From NCBI GenBank assembly GCA_016722655.1, contig JADKIR010000004.1, positions 3,224,001 to 3,288,000 on the forward strand: a stretch of DNA of 64,000 bases, in the 5' to 3' direction. Source of the DNA: Cytophagaceae bacterium. GTDB lineage: Bacteria; Bacteroidota; Bacteroidia; Cytophagales; Spirosomataceae. Below the pieces are notes generated by a model. It did no database searches. It saw only the letters and a program-made list of their open reading frames with translations, and was not told the origin of the DNA. The translations under genes and the position numbers were made by a program. This document shows, in pieces, positions 54,892-63,520 of this stretch (position 1 is the stretch's first letter; every line of letters begins with the position of its first letter).

Positions 54892-56268
54892 TTAAAATCC
54901 CCCGGCCATTACGGCTTCGACTTCTGCGATAGTCTTGGCGATACGCTCACCCAATACCCGGTGGCCGGTGTCGGTGATGAGCACATTGTCTTCGATACGC
55001 ACGCCTCCAAAGTCATAGTAGGCTTCCAGCTGGGCATAGTTTACATATTCCTTAAATATGCCCTCGGCTTTGTATTTTTCTATCAACTCGGGTATGAAAT
55101 AGCAGCCCGGCTCCACGGTGATCACATTGCCGGTTTCGAGCTCACGGGCCATCCTGAGCGATCGTAAGCCCAACTGGGTGCTGCGGGCGAGGCCTTCGCG
55201 GTAGCCCACGAGGTTTTCGCCGAGGTCTTCCATGTCGTGTACATCCAGACCGATGTTGTGCCCCAGGCCATGCGGCATAAATAGCCCGCCCACACCGGCA
55301 GCCAGCATTTCTTCAACGTCGCCATGGACCAGACCAATGTTTTTCAGATGCCCCAGCAGGATGCGGTTGGCATTGATATGCACGTCGCGGTACATCAGGC
55401 CGGGTTTGAGCAGGGCAGTGCTGCTTTCGAGCATATCGAGCACGGCAGTATATATTTCTTTTTGGGCCTCGCTAAACTTCCCGTTCACAGGAAACGTGCG
55501 GGTGATGTCGCCGGCATAGCACATGTCGGTCTCGCAACCTGAGTCGTTGAGGGCCAGTTGCCCTTTCTCCATGAGGTTGCCGTGGTAATGGTTGTGGAGG
55601 GTCTGTCCGTTGACTGAGAATATCACAGGATAGCTGAGCTCGGCATGGTGGCGGTGCATGGTCTCCATGATTTTGGCCACGGCCTCGTATTCATATTTCC
55701 CGCCTTTGGTGGCACGCATGGCGGCCAGATGCATCTCGCGGGTGATGTTGACGGCCTTTTCCATTTCGGCGATCTCCTCAGGGGCTTTGTGCATCCTGAG
55801 GCTGATGACGGCCTTGGTCAGCGATTCCGAAGGAGCCAGCTGGCCCAAACTTATATTCAATAAATTGCTGAGCAATATCTTATTGTCATGACGGTAGGGT
55901 GGGAGGTACATCACCGCCGGACTGATTTTAGTTGCGAGTTTTTCCGGCTCAAACACCGTGTTGACGCCTACCTTATTGGCCAAAACATGCAGCGGCTCCT
56001 GCCGGCCTATCCAGATGATGTCGTCGATGGTGTATTCGTGCCCAAAGATGATCTCCTCGTTTTTGTCAATATCAATCCAAGCCGCCAGACCGGGAAGGCT
56101 GATACCGAAGAAATACAGGAAGTTGCTGTCCTGCCGGAAGCGGTAGGTATTGTCGGTATAATTCATGGGCGACTCGTTGTTGCCCAGAATCAATATCTGG
56201 CCTGAGCCCACGGCGTTTTTCAGGGCGGAACGTCTGTTGATATAAGTTTCGGTTGAGAAGAGTTTCAT
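54892..56268 (-). CDS. Aminopeptidase P family metallopeptidase (Xaa-Pro aminopeptidase type)
   Basis: 458 residues from the ATG at 56268. The N-terminal creatinase-like domain (ILGNNESPMNYTDNTYRFRQDSNFLYFFG) precedes the pita-bread catalytic domain. Metal-ligand motifs: LNDSGCETDMCYAGDITRTF, HGLGHNIGLDVHDME, ITVEPGCYFIPEL and GGVRIEDNVLIT. It cleaves N-terminal residues before proline; cytoplasmic. Visibly GC-richer than all neighbours, with many G/C-ending codons. A TAATTTTG at 56287-56294 on the minus strand is a plausible -7 element. Flanked by repeat-rich DNA on both sides. Confidence 0.92.
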   Translation of the reverse strand: MKLFSTETYINRRSALKNAVGSGQILILGNNESPMNYTDNTYRFRQDSNFLYFFGISLPGLAAWIDIDKNEEIIFGHEYTIDDIIWIGRQEPLHVLANKVGVNTVFEPEKLATKISPAVMYLPPYRHDNKILLSNLLNISLGQLAPSESLTKAVISLRMHKAPEEIAEMEKAVNITREMHLAAMRATKGGKYEYEAVAKIMETMHRHHAELSYPVIFSVNGQTLHNHYHGNLMEKGQLALNDSGCETDMCYAGDITRTFPVNGKFSEAQKEIYTAVLDMLESSTALLKPGLMYRDVHINANRILLGHLKNIGLVHGDVEEMLAAGVGGLFMPHGLGHNIGLDVHDMEDLGENLVGYREGLARSTQLGLRSLRMARELETGNVITVEPGCYFIPELIEKYKAEGIFKEYVNYAQLEAYYDFGGVRIEDNVLITDTGHRVLGERIAKTIAEVEAVMAGGF

Positions 56269-56426
56269 CGATTGATAGTTTTTTCTCAAAATTAAATATT
56301 CTGCCGAATGAATGGGAGGTGGAAGGGAGAAATATTTTGATTGAACCTCACCCCACCCTTCGGGTACCCCTCTCCAGAGGAGAGGGGCTAGGAAGCATAA
56401 TTTGAGTAGATTTATGGTTTTTGATT

Positions 56427-56640
56427 TGGGATTTACGATTGATTTGATTTACGATTGATTCGATTAACGATTTTTGATTTCACATTATAAATACCCAAGC
56501 ATGAGAATTTCCCAGGTTACTTACTATTATAAACTCTGCGTCTTAGCGTCTTTGCGAGAATAAAGATAAACCACAAAAAACGCAAAGGAACCACGAAGAT
56601 TCCCAAAGGCATTTGATTTACGATTTTGGATTTACGATTT
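56427..56640. repeat. Dispersed repeat, copy A
   Basis: Runs of tttacgatt/attaacgatt, then ttacttactattataaactc and tgcgtcttagcgtctttgcg, then ccacaaaaaacgcaaagg and ccacgaagattc. The same order of phrases occurs at 60944-61165. Just before it, cccctctcc/ggagagggg (about 56376-56395) makes a hairpin. Confidence 0.7.
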
Positions 56641-56717
56641 ACGATTTTTCAATAAACCATTCCCCCTTTGGGGTAGGGGCAGGATTTGTTTGATTGACGA
56701 TTTGTCAATTCCTAATT

Positions 56718-57269
56718 ATCTTTGACCGTTTTTAAACTCCAATTTTTTTCATATGCAGAATGAGCTCCCTCTCCCTTTGGAGAGGGTTGGGGTGAGGTTT
56801 TGGTAGGATTTTACATAAATAGTCCTTTTGGAATTCCCTATTAATTAATTGCCTAGTCCAAAATAACATTGACAGTTTTAAAACTACAATTATATTCATT
56901 TGTAGAATGAGCTCCCTCTCCCTTTGGAGAGGGTCGGGGTGAGGTTTTGGTAGGATTTTACATAAATAGCCCTTTTGAAATTCACTATTAATTAATTACC
57001 TAATCCAAAATAACATTGACCGTTTTTAAACTGCAATTATATTCATTTGCAGAATGAGCTCCCTCTCCCTTTGGAGAGGGTTGGGGTGAGGTTTTGGTAG
57101 GTTTTTACATAAATAGTTCTTTTGGAATTTACTATTAATTAATTATCTAATCCAAAATAACATTGACCGTTTTTAAACTGCAATTATATTCATTTGCAGA
57201 ATGAGCTCCCTCTCCCTTTGGAGAGGGTTGGGGTGAGGTTTTGGTAGGACTTTACAAAAATAGTTCTTC
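56718..57269. repeat. Tandem repeat, 147-bp period, nearly four copies
   Basis: The phrase gagctccctctccctttgga starts at 56762, 56909, 57056 and 57203, exactly 147 bases apart each time. Units also share ttgaccgtttttaaact, the ggttggggtgaggttttgg stretch and ttttacataaatag. Each unit contains a perfect hairpin CCCTCTCC/GGAGAGGG with a 4-base loop. The first copy is truncated at its left end. No coding frame runs through. Confidence 0.92.
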
Positions 57270-57345
57270 CAGATTATGAAAAGAGAAAAAGATTTTTCCG
57301 GAATTGAATTTTCCCAAACCTTTTCACTCTCCTCCAAAGCCCGGT

Positions 57346-58407
57346 TCAAAACTTATTTTCCATCACAATCACCCTTTTATTGTAAGCAGCAAAGCACCCC
57401 AAACCATTTTTGACATTGGTAAACACCGGCACAGGCTCAGAAAAAGGATTGTCCGACGCTCCCGAAGACTGCCGTACCGACTTCATATACAAATACATTT
57501 CTTTGCTGATATTCCATAGCTGAATATCAAATAGCTGAGGCATGTTTTTTAAAATTTCAGATTTAAAGCACCCATTATTGTTACAATAAGTACTAAATCC
57601 TTCATATCCCTGACCTGTAGGGCTATATATCGTTTTCCCATCCACCAGGTTGTCGCTTATAAGGTCTTCTTCATCGTTTAACTCACTTTTATTCCAGAAA
57701 AAAGAACTGTAGTTTTTTATTATTCCTATATGATTAGTAACGGCAGCAAACTCTTTAGGATATTTCTGATAATTACTGTATTCGGCAAAAAGCTTGTAAT
57801 AATTTTCCTGATTAGGAAGGTCTTTCCAATCGAAAGTCATTTTAAATCCATTTACTGTATCGGCACGAAAGCCTTGATTGTAATTTGTAAATTGCGTAAT
57901 CTTTAGATTTTCTATCTCGGGTACTTCCTTTGGCACAGTTGCAGTCGCTTCTACTTTAAAGTTTTCAACAGTTGCTTTCAGGGTATATGTTTTTCCCGGT
58001 ACAATCTTGTAACCTCTCAATTCATACTCATAGTTTGTGGGATTCATCGTAAAAGTCCCTTTCGTTACCCCATCACTGATCTCTACCAAAGCATTTTTTA
58101 CATAAATAATATTTCTGTAGTACAACATGGAATCACCGGAAGAACCTAGCACTTTCACGGGCTCATATTTCGGAATCTCTGAATAAATAGGCAAAGATTT
58201 GCTTAAAAAAACTCTCAGAACGGTATCCTGCGGACAAATAAATGAAGCCATCACGAGTTTTTGTTCCAGACCTGGAAACTTCGAAGGGTCGATCTCGTCA
58301 ATGATAGTTTCACAAGAAAAAAGCAAACTGCCCAAAAAGACAGGAAAGAGTACTTTCAGGAAACGTACCTTTATAATATTTACGAAAGAAAAATATTTTG
58401 ATTTCAT
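57346..58407 (-). CDS. DUF4249 lipoprotein, partner of the TonB-dependent receptor
   Basis: 353 residues, lipoprotein signal ending FPVFLGSLLFSC (Cys about 32). Then ETIIDEIDPSKFPGLEQKLVMASFICPQDTVLRVFLSKSLPIY, diagnostic of DUF4249, a family nearly always encoded next to a TonB-dependent receptor. The ATG is 6 bases after the receptor stop codon, so they form one operon. Presumably a surface-exposed lid or binding protein for the receptor. Substrate unknown. Confidence 0.85.
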   Translation of the reverse strand: MKSKYFSFVNIIKVRFLKVLFPVFLGSLLFSCETIIDEIDPSKFPGLEQKLVMASFICPQDTVLRVFLSKSLPIYSEIPKYEPVKVLGSSGDSMLYYRNIIYVKNALVEISDGVTKGTFTMNPTNYEYELRGYKIVPGKTYTLKATVENFKVEATATVPKEVPEIENLKITQFTNYNQGFRADTVNGFKMTFDWKDLPNQENYYKLFAEYSNYQKYPKEFAAVTNHIGIIKNYSSFFWNKSELNDEEDLISDNLVDGKTIYSPTGQGYEGFSTYCNNNGCFKSEILKNMPQLFDIQLWNISKEMYLYMKSVRQSSGASDNPFSEPVPVFTNVKNGLGCFAAYNKRVIVMENKF

Positions 58408-58413
58408 GGGAAT

Positions 58414-60858
58414 TTAGAATTTAAAGTTATAGCTGAAAGAAGGTACGATCGGAAACAAAGAATAGCGTTTCAAGACCATTTTTTGGTCAATATTCTGGAA
58501 ATTATTTCCTCCAAAGAAATTATTGGACAGATTGGAGCCGACCGTATAGAAAAACGGATTCTTGCGATTATAGACATTATACAAACTAAAGTCCCAGGTG
58601 CGTTCATGCCGTCTTTTCTGTTTATGAAACTGAATCCCAAAATCCAGACGATGGTAAGGTTCTGCTCTGAAACTGTTTTTTCCGCCGTATTCATTCACTT
58701 GGTAAGGAAAAACGCCATTACTGGTCCATCCGGGGTTAGAACTACCCCCATTAACATAAGCCGAATATTCAGAAATTGGCACCGTGAGGGCATTTCCTGT
58801 ACCATAAACCCATGTGGAAGATAGTGTAATGCGTTTGCTGACTTCATAGATTCCCACAAGAGAGATATCATGCCGTCTGTCGTATTTCGGGAAAAACTCC
58901 TGCCCGAAGTTGAGCTCAGGGAACTTCCAGACTGTCTTGGAAAGCGTATATCCCGCCCAGCCCGAAAACTTACCGATCTTTTTCTGGAGCAAAAACTCTA
59001 TCCCGTAAGATTCCCCGTTGCCGGAGGTAATCTTGTCTTCCCAGCTATTTTTATCGGTGACTTCGGGTGAACCTATTTCCAGGAAGCTGGCCCCTTCTTT
59101 ATAGTTGATGATCCGGTTCATGTTTTTATAATACCCCTCCAGCGTGATGCTGATGCCTTTGGCTTCATTGAGGTCCTTGGCCAATCCCATAGCAAACTGC
59201 CGTGAATGTTGGGGCGGAGTTTTGGTAGTCGATGGCACCCACAGGTCGGTGGGCAATCCGATGCCCGTATTGGAAAGCAAATGTAAATATTGGTTCATTT
59301 CGGCATACGATGCCTTCAGGGCCATGTCTTTGCTTAACTTATAAGAAGCTGATATTCTGGGTTCCGGTTTGAAGTACTGCTTGCCGTCGGTGAGATAATG
59401 TGAAAATCTAAGCCCGGCATTTACTTTGATATTTTCCACCGGATGCCAGGTGTCTTCGATATAAATTCCTGATTCTATGGTGTTGAGCGTTTTTTTATTT
59501 TCAAAATTTAGATTGCTTTGGGAGTCTTTCAGGATGCTGGCCTCAGGTGTAAAATGGTGAGCGGTGGTTTGCAGACCGAAGCGAATAGTATGATAGCGAT
59601 TGAGGAAAAAGTCAAGATCATATTTCAATGAAAAATCCCTTATGGCAGACTGATAATTGATCAGAAAGCTGGATTCTCTGTCGTTTTCTGTGTCTTTTAT
59701 TTTTTCTTCTCCCGAAATATTAAACCGATAGTCACTGAATATCAGGGAAGTATTGGCAAAAAGTTTTTGATTAAACTGATGGTTCCATCGGAGCGTACTC
59801 GTAGCATTGCCCCAGTTGATTCCGTTTTTGAAAGTCTCGGTGCTTGAATTGGATTTGATAGAAAAAATATCTCTGCCAAAATATCCACTCAGATACAATT
59901 TGTCCTTACTACCCAGCTCAAAGTTTAGTTTTGCATTCAAATCATAAAAGAAATAACCTCCTGTTCCATCTATACCCGATTTTTTATTTTGGGCAGCAAT
60001 GAAGGGTCTGGAAACAATATCAAGATAGGTTCTTCGGCCCGAAACAATATAGGAAGCTTTCACCGGTTTGTTTTTGTTTAATCTTATGGGGCCTTCCAAC
60101 ACCAATCTGGAGGAGATCAGGCCAATTCCACCTTCCCCGCTTAGCTTTTGTTTGTTGCCATCTTTCATGTTCATTTCGACTACTGACGACAGCCGGCCAC
60201 CATATCGTGCAGGGAATCCGCCTTTGGTGAGCTCCACACTTTTGATGGCATCGCCGTTGAAAGTAGAGAAAAACCCAAACAAATGGCTGGCATTATATAC
60301 GTTGGCGTCGTCGAGTATGATCAGATTCTGGTCGGGGCCACCCCCACGTACATACAATCCGGAGGAGCCCTCCGAGCCTTTTTGCACGCCGGGCATCAAC
60401 TGAATCACCTTCAGCACATCTTTTTCTCCCAACAAGGTTGGAATCTTCTTGATTTGATTGACAGGAATATCAATCTTACTCATCTGAGGAGTTTCTGAAA
60501 GTGCATTTTCCTGTCTTTGGGCATTGACGATGAGCTCGTCAAGCACGAGGTCTGATTCCAGCTCTACATTAAATTCCTGATTGCGGTTAAAAGGTAGTTT
60601 TACATTTTTTTTGGAATAACCCACAAATGAAAAAACCAGGGTTAGAGAGTCTGTTTTGGGTAAAGTGAGGGAATAAAACCCGTAAGTATTGGTGCTGATG
60701 CCCGTTGAAAGGCTGGGAACATACACATTTACCCCGATGAGTAATTCTTTTGAACCTTTTTCACGGACATAGCCGCTAATGGTGGCGTTGGTTTGTGCCG
60801 AAAGTTTTGCCTGGATAAAAAATAAACATAGCAAAAGCAAAGCGTGGTGTTTTCGCAT
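58414..60858 (-). CDS. TonB-dependent outer-membrane receptor
   Basis: 814 residues. Signal peptide MRKHHALLLLCLFFIQAKLSAQ, a carboxypeptidase-D-regulatory-like domain (ISGYVREKGSKELLIGVNVYVPSLSTGISTNTYGFYSLTLP), and the plug (LLGEKDVLKVIQLMPGVQ, GLYVRGGGPDQNLIILDDANVYNASHLFGFFS, LTKGGFPARYGGRLSSVVEM). A 22-strand-type barrel follows, ending in the aromatic strand VPSFSYNFKF. Imports a ligand across the outer membrane using TonB energy. Pairing with DUF4249 rather than SusD suggests something other than a classical polysaccharide locus. Confidence 0.93.
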   Translation of the reverse strand: MRKHHALLLLCLFFIQAKLSAQTNATISGYVREKGSKELLIGVNVYVPSLSTGISTNTYGFYSLTLPKTDSLTLVFSFVGYSKKNVKLPFNRNQEFNVELESDLVLDELIVNAQRQENALSETPQMSKIDIPVNQIKKIPTLLGEKDVLKVIQLMPGVQKGSEGSSGLYVRGGGPDQNLIILDDANVYNASHLFGFFSTFNGDAIKSVELTKGGFPARYGGRLSSVVEMNMKDGNKQKLSGEGGIGLISSRLVLEGPIRLNKNKPVKASYIVSGRRTYLDIVSRPFIAAQNKKSGIDGTGGYFFYDLNAKLNFELGSKDKLYLSGYFGRDIFSIKSNSSTETFKNGINWGNATSTLRWNHQFNQKLFANTSLIFSDYRFNISGEEKIKDTENDRESSFLINYQSAIRDFSLKYDLDFFLNRYHTIRFGLQTTAHHFTPEASILKDSQSNLNFENKKTLNTIESGIYIEDTWHPVENIKVNAGLRFSHYLTDGKQYFKPEPRISASYKLSKDMALKASYAEMNQYLHLLSNTGIGLPTDLWVPSTTKTPPQHSRQFAMGLAKDLNEAKGISITLEGYYKNMNRIINYKEGASFLEIGSPEVTDKNSWEDKITSGNGESYGIEFLLQKKIGKFSGWAGYTLSKTVWKFPELNFGQEFFPKYDRRHDISLVGIYEVSKRITLSSTWVYGTGNALTVPISEYSAYVNGGSSNPGWTSNGVFPYQVNEYGGKNSFRAEPYHRLDFGIQFHKQKRRHERTWDFSLYNVYNRKNPFFYTVGSNLSNNFFGGNNFQNIDQKMVLKRYSLFPIVPSFSYNFKF

Positions 60859-60943
60859 GGTGTGTCGTTTTTTTGTAATAGTTTATAGTGCCTTCTTAAC
60901 GGAAAAATGAGGGAGAATATTTTATGTTTTTTAAAAAAAGAAA

Positions 60944-61165
60944 GATTTACGATTTGGGATTTACGATTAACGATTAACGATTTACGATTAACGATTTACG
61001 ATTGATTTGATTTTGGATTTACGATTTGGTATTTTCATCTTATAAAAACCGGGAATATGCATTTCCTCGGTTACTTACTATAATAAACTCTGCGTCTTAG
61101 CGTCTTTGCGAGAATAAAGAGTAACCACAAAAAACGCCAAGGAGCCACAAAGATTCGCAAAGGCA
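60944..61165. repeat. Dispersed repeat, copy B, with short TACGATT iterations
   Basis: Begins with many iterations of (a/t)tacgatt (60944-61030). Then cggttacttactataataaa, ctctgcgtcttagcgtcttt and ccacaaaaaacgccaaggag follow in the same order and orientation as copy A. Together the copies flank the receptor/DUF4249 pair as direct repeats. Confidence 0.75.
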
Positions 61166-62345
61166 TTTTCCTTCATGCCCTTAATTCCTTCATGGTTTAT
61201 TTATTCTCCAATTATTCTGAAACATTAAGATAGATTAAGAAGTGAAGAACATTAAGCTGGGGTTCCAGTTATTTCTCAAAGACATATTTCTTAATGATCT
61301 TAATCCCTTAATGCCCTTCATGTTAAAACAATTCACCTATTTTTCTGAAATATTAAGATAGATTAAGAAAGGAAGATCATTAAGTTGGGATTCCAACCTA
61401 CGATTCCAAAAACCCATTGGCACATTACCACATTATTAATTAGCACATTACCAGTAGGAATTCTTTCCAAAAAAACCAATTAAATTTTTGTGCCTTTTGC
61501 GTCTTCTTTGTGTCTTTTGCGTAACAATAAAACCACAAAGAACGCCAAGAAGCCACGAAGATTCGCAAAGGCATTTTCTTTCATGAGTTTAATCCCTTCA
61601 TGGTTAATTTATTCTCCAATTATTCTGAAACATTAAGATAGATTAAGAAATGAAGAGCATTAAGCTGGGGTTCCAGTTATTTCTCAAAGACATATTTCTT
61701 AATGATCTTAATCCCTTAATGCCCTTCATGTTAAAACAATTCTCCTATTTTTCTGAAATATTAAGGTAAATTAAGAAATGAAGAACATTAAGTTGGGATT
61801 CCAACCTACGATTCCAAAAACCCATTAGCACATTAGCACATTATTAATTAGCACATTACCAACAAGAATTCTTTCCAAAAAAACCAATGTAATCTTTGTG
61901 CCTTTTGCGTCTTCTTTGTGTCTTTTGCGTAACAATAAAACCACAAAAAACGCAAAGGAGCCACGAAGATTCGCAAAGGCATTTTCTTTCATGAGTTTAA
62001 TCCCTTCATGGTTAATTTATTCTCCAATTATTCTGAAACATTAAGATAGATTAAGAAATGAAGAGCATTGCTGGGGTTCCAGTTATTACTCAAAGACATA
62101 TTTCTTAATGATCTTATCCCTTAATGCCCTTCATGTTAAAACAATTCTCCTATTTTTCTGAAATATTAATGTAAATTAAGAAATGAAGAACATTAAGTTG
62201 GGATTCCAACCTACGATTCCAAAAACCCATTAGCACATTAGCACATTATTTATTAGCACATTAACCCATTATTAATTAGCACATTACCAACAAGAATTCC
62301 TTCCAAAAAAACCAATGTAATCTTTGTGCTTTTTGTGTAACTTCT
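61125..62345. repeat. Tandem repeat, 408-bp period, about three copies
   Basis: The phrase ttattctccaattattctga starts at 61201, 61609 and 62017, exactly 408 bases apart. Each unit holds cattaagatagattaag, aaagacatatttcttaatga, gggattccaacctacgattc, runs of (t)tagcacatta, ctttgtgtcttttgcgtaac and ccacgaagattcgcaaaggc. The last copy has small deletions and an extra ttagcacatta unit. The tgccttttgcg... / ...cgcaaaggca halves can fold as a long imperfect hairpin. No coding frame is present. Confidence 0.92.
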
Positions 62346-62447
62346 TACACAATATACTCTACCTAAAGAAAAATCTCCGTGCCATTCCGGTAAAGCCCAT
62401 TTTTCGGACCAGCACAGAATGAAGCACGAAGACTTTCTTTTTTTGTT

Positions 62448-62792
62448 TCAGAGAAAAAACTTCCTTTCTTTCTTTTCAGAAGCCTTCTCAGTAATCTTGT
62501 AGGCCACCACTTCTGTAATATACACCTTCTGATTGTACTGATTCACATAGTTGCGGGTCTGGAGGCTGCCCTCGATTTCTACCAACTTTCCTTTTTCGAT
62601 TAGTTCCTCAGCCTTTTTGGCATTTTCGCCCCAGGCCACAATCTTGTGCCATTGGGTGGTGGTTTTCTCTTCCTGATTTCGGGTCTGGAAGGTGTTTTTA
62701 GTAGCGAGACTAAAGCTCGCCAGTTTTGAATTTTCGAATACCTTGATGGTGGGGGTACTGCCCACGTTGCCGATTAATTTTACCTGATTCAT
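62448..62792 (-). CDS. Single-stranded DNA-binding protein, short form
   Basis: 114 residues. OB fold: MNQVKLIGNVGSTPTIKVFENSKLASFSLAT, then QWHKIVAWGENAKKAEELIEKGKLVEIEGSLQTRNYVNQ. Ends KASEKKERKFFL, without the acidic DDDIPF-type tail that recruits partner proteins, so it cannot be the main replication SSB. Similar to, but clearly different from, the second copy downstream. Confidence 0.92.
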   Translation of the reverse strand: MNQVKLIGNVGSTPTIKVFENSKLASFSLATKNTFQTRNQEEKTTTQWHKIVAWGENAKKAEELIEKGKLVEIEGSLQTRNYVNQYNQKVYITEVVAYKITEKASEKKERKFFL

Positions 62793-62880
62793 GATTCTAA
62801 TGTGCTAATGTGTTAATTAATAATATGCTAATGATTAATGTGATAATGTGCAATTTTGCAGCTGATTGCTGGCAGTTATC

Positions 62881-63207
62881 TTATTTTTTCTCGGGTTTAA
62901 ACTCTTCCACTTTGAAAGCGACGATCTCGGTTACGTTTACCTTGAAATTCTGAGCATTGATGTACTGACGGTAGCTGATTTTACCTTCAATTTGCACCAG
63001 CTTGCCTTTCGAAAGCAGGCTCTGACATACGTCGGCGGTTTTGCCCCAGGCTATTACATTGTGCCAGGTGGTATTCTTTACTTCCTGATTGTTTTTGTCT
63101 TTGTAACTTTCATTGGTGGCCAGGCTGAAACTTGCTTTTTTGCCATTTTCAAAGTTCATCACGTTTACATCTTGTCCTACGTTTCCGATTAATTTTACTG
63201 CGTTCAT
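62881..63207 (-). CDS. Single-stranded DNA-binding protein, short form (second copy)
   Basis: 108 residues. MNAVKLIGNVGQDVNVMNFENGKKASFSLATNESYKDK, then WHNVIAWGKTADVCQSLLSKGKLVQIEGKISYRQYINA. It ends EFKPEKK, again without an acidic tip. About 90 bases separate it from its paralogue on the same strand, consistent with local duplication and divergence. Confidence 0.92.
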   Translation of the reverse strand: MNAVKLIGNVGQDVNVMNFENGKKASFSLATNESYKDKNNQEVKNTTWHNVIAWGKTADVCQSLLSKGKLVQIEGKISYRQYINAQNFKVNVTEIVAFKVEEFKPEKK

Positions 63208-63304
63208 AATTGTAATATTTAATTGTTTAAGTTTTGAATTCCAACTCGTTTTCGAATTGATGTTGCAAAGTTGGGGCAGTGCCGGAAACTGATTCGGTTA
63301 TTAA

Positions 63305-63348
63305 TCGTTTGTATTCGGATATAAGCGATTGTAGTCGTTTGTTGTCGG
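63305..63348. promoter_or_regulatory. Short direct repeats, possible operator
   Basis: TCGTTTGTATTCGG (63305-63318) and TCGTTTGTTGTCGG (63335-63348) lie 30 bases apart, with a related gcgattgta between them. They sit between the divergent SSB and GH31 genes. A binding site is possible but unproven. Confidence 0.3.
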
Positions 63349-63466
63349 GTAAGGTTATGATAATTAGTAAATTATGAATATGAATTATGGATTTAAAATT
63401 TTTAGAAATAAAATACTTAGAAGAAGAGAATCGTTTTTTAACCCATAAAAATATCCGAAAAAATAA

Positions 63467-63497
63467 TTGTCACATATACATTTATTGTTTAATTTCG
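63467..63497 (+). promoter_or_regulatory. Promoter of the GH31 gene
   Basis: TTG (63467-63469), 20 nt, TAATTTCG (63490-63497), close to consensus. The ATG is 23 bases beyond. Confidence 0.5.
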
Positions 63498-63520
63498 TGG
63501 CTATAAAAACCTTAAAATAA

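Noticed and set aside
55232..56205. Several + strand frames opposite the aminopeptidase P gene
   Set aside because: Long antisense frames are expected in GC-richer coding DNA; the minus strand carries all metal-binding motifs.
56718..62345. CRISPR array
   Set aside because: Units are contiguous tandem copies of 147 and 408 bp without variable spacers, and no cas genes are present.
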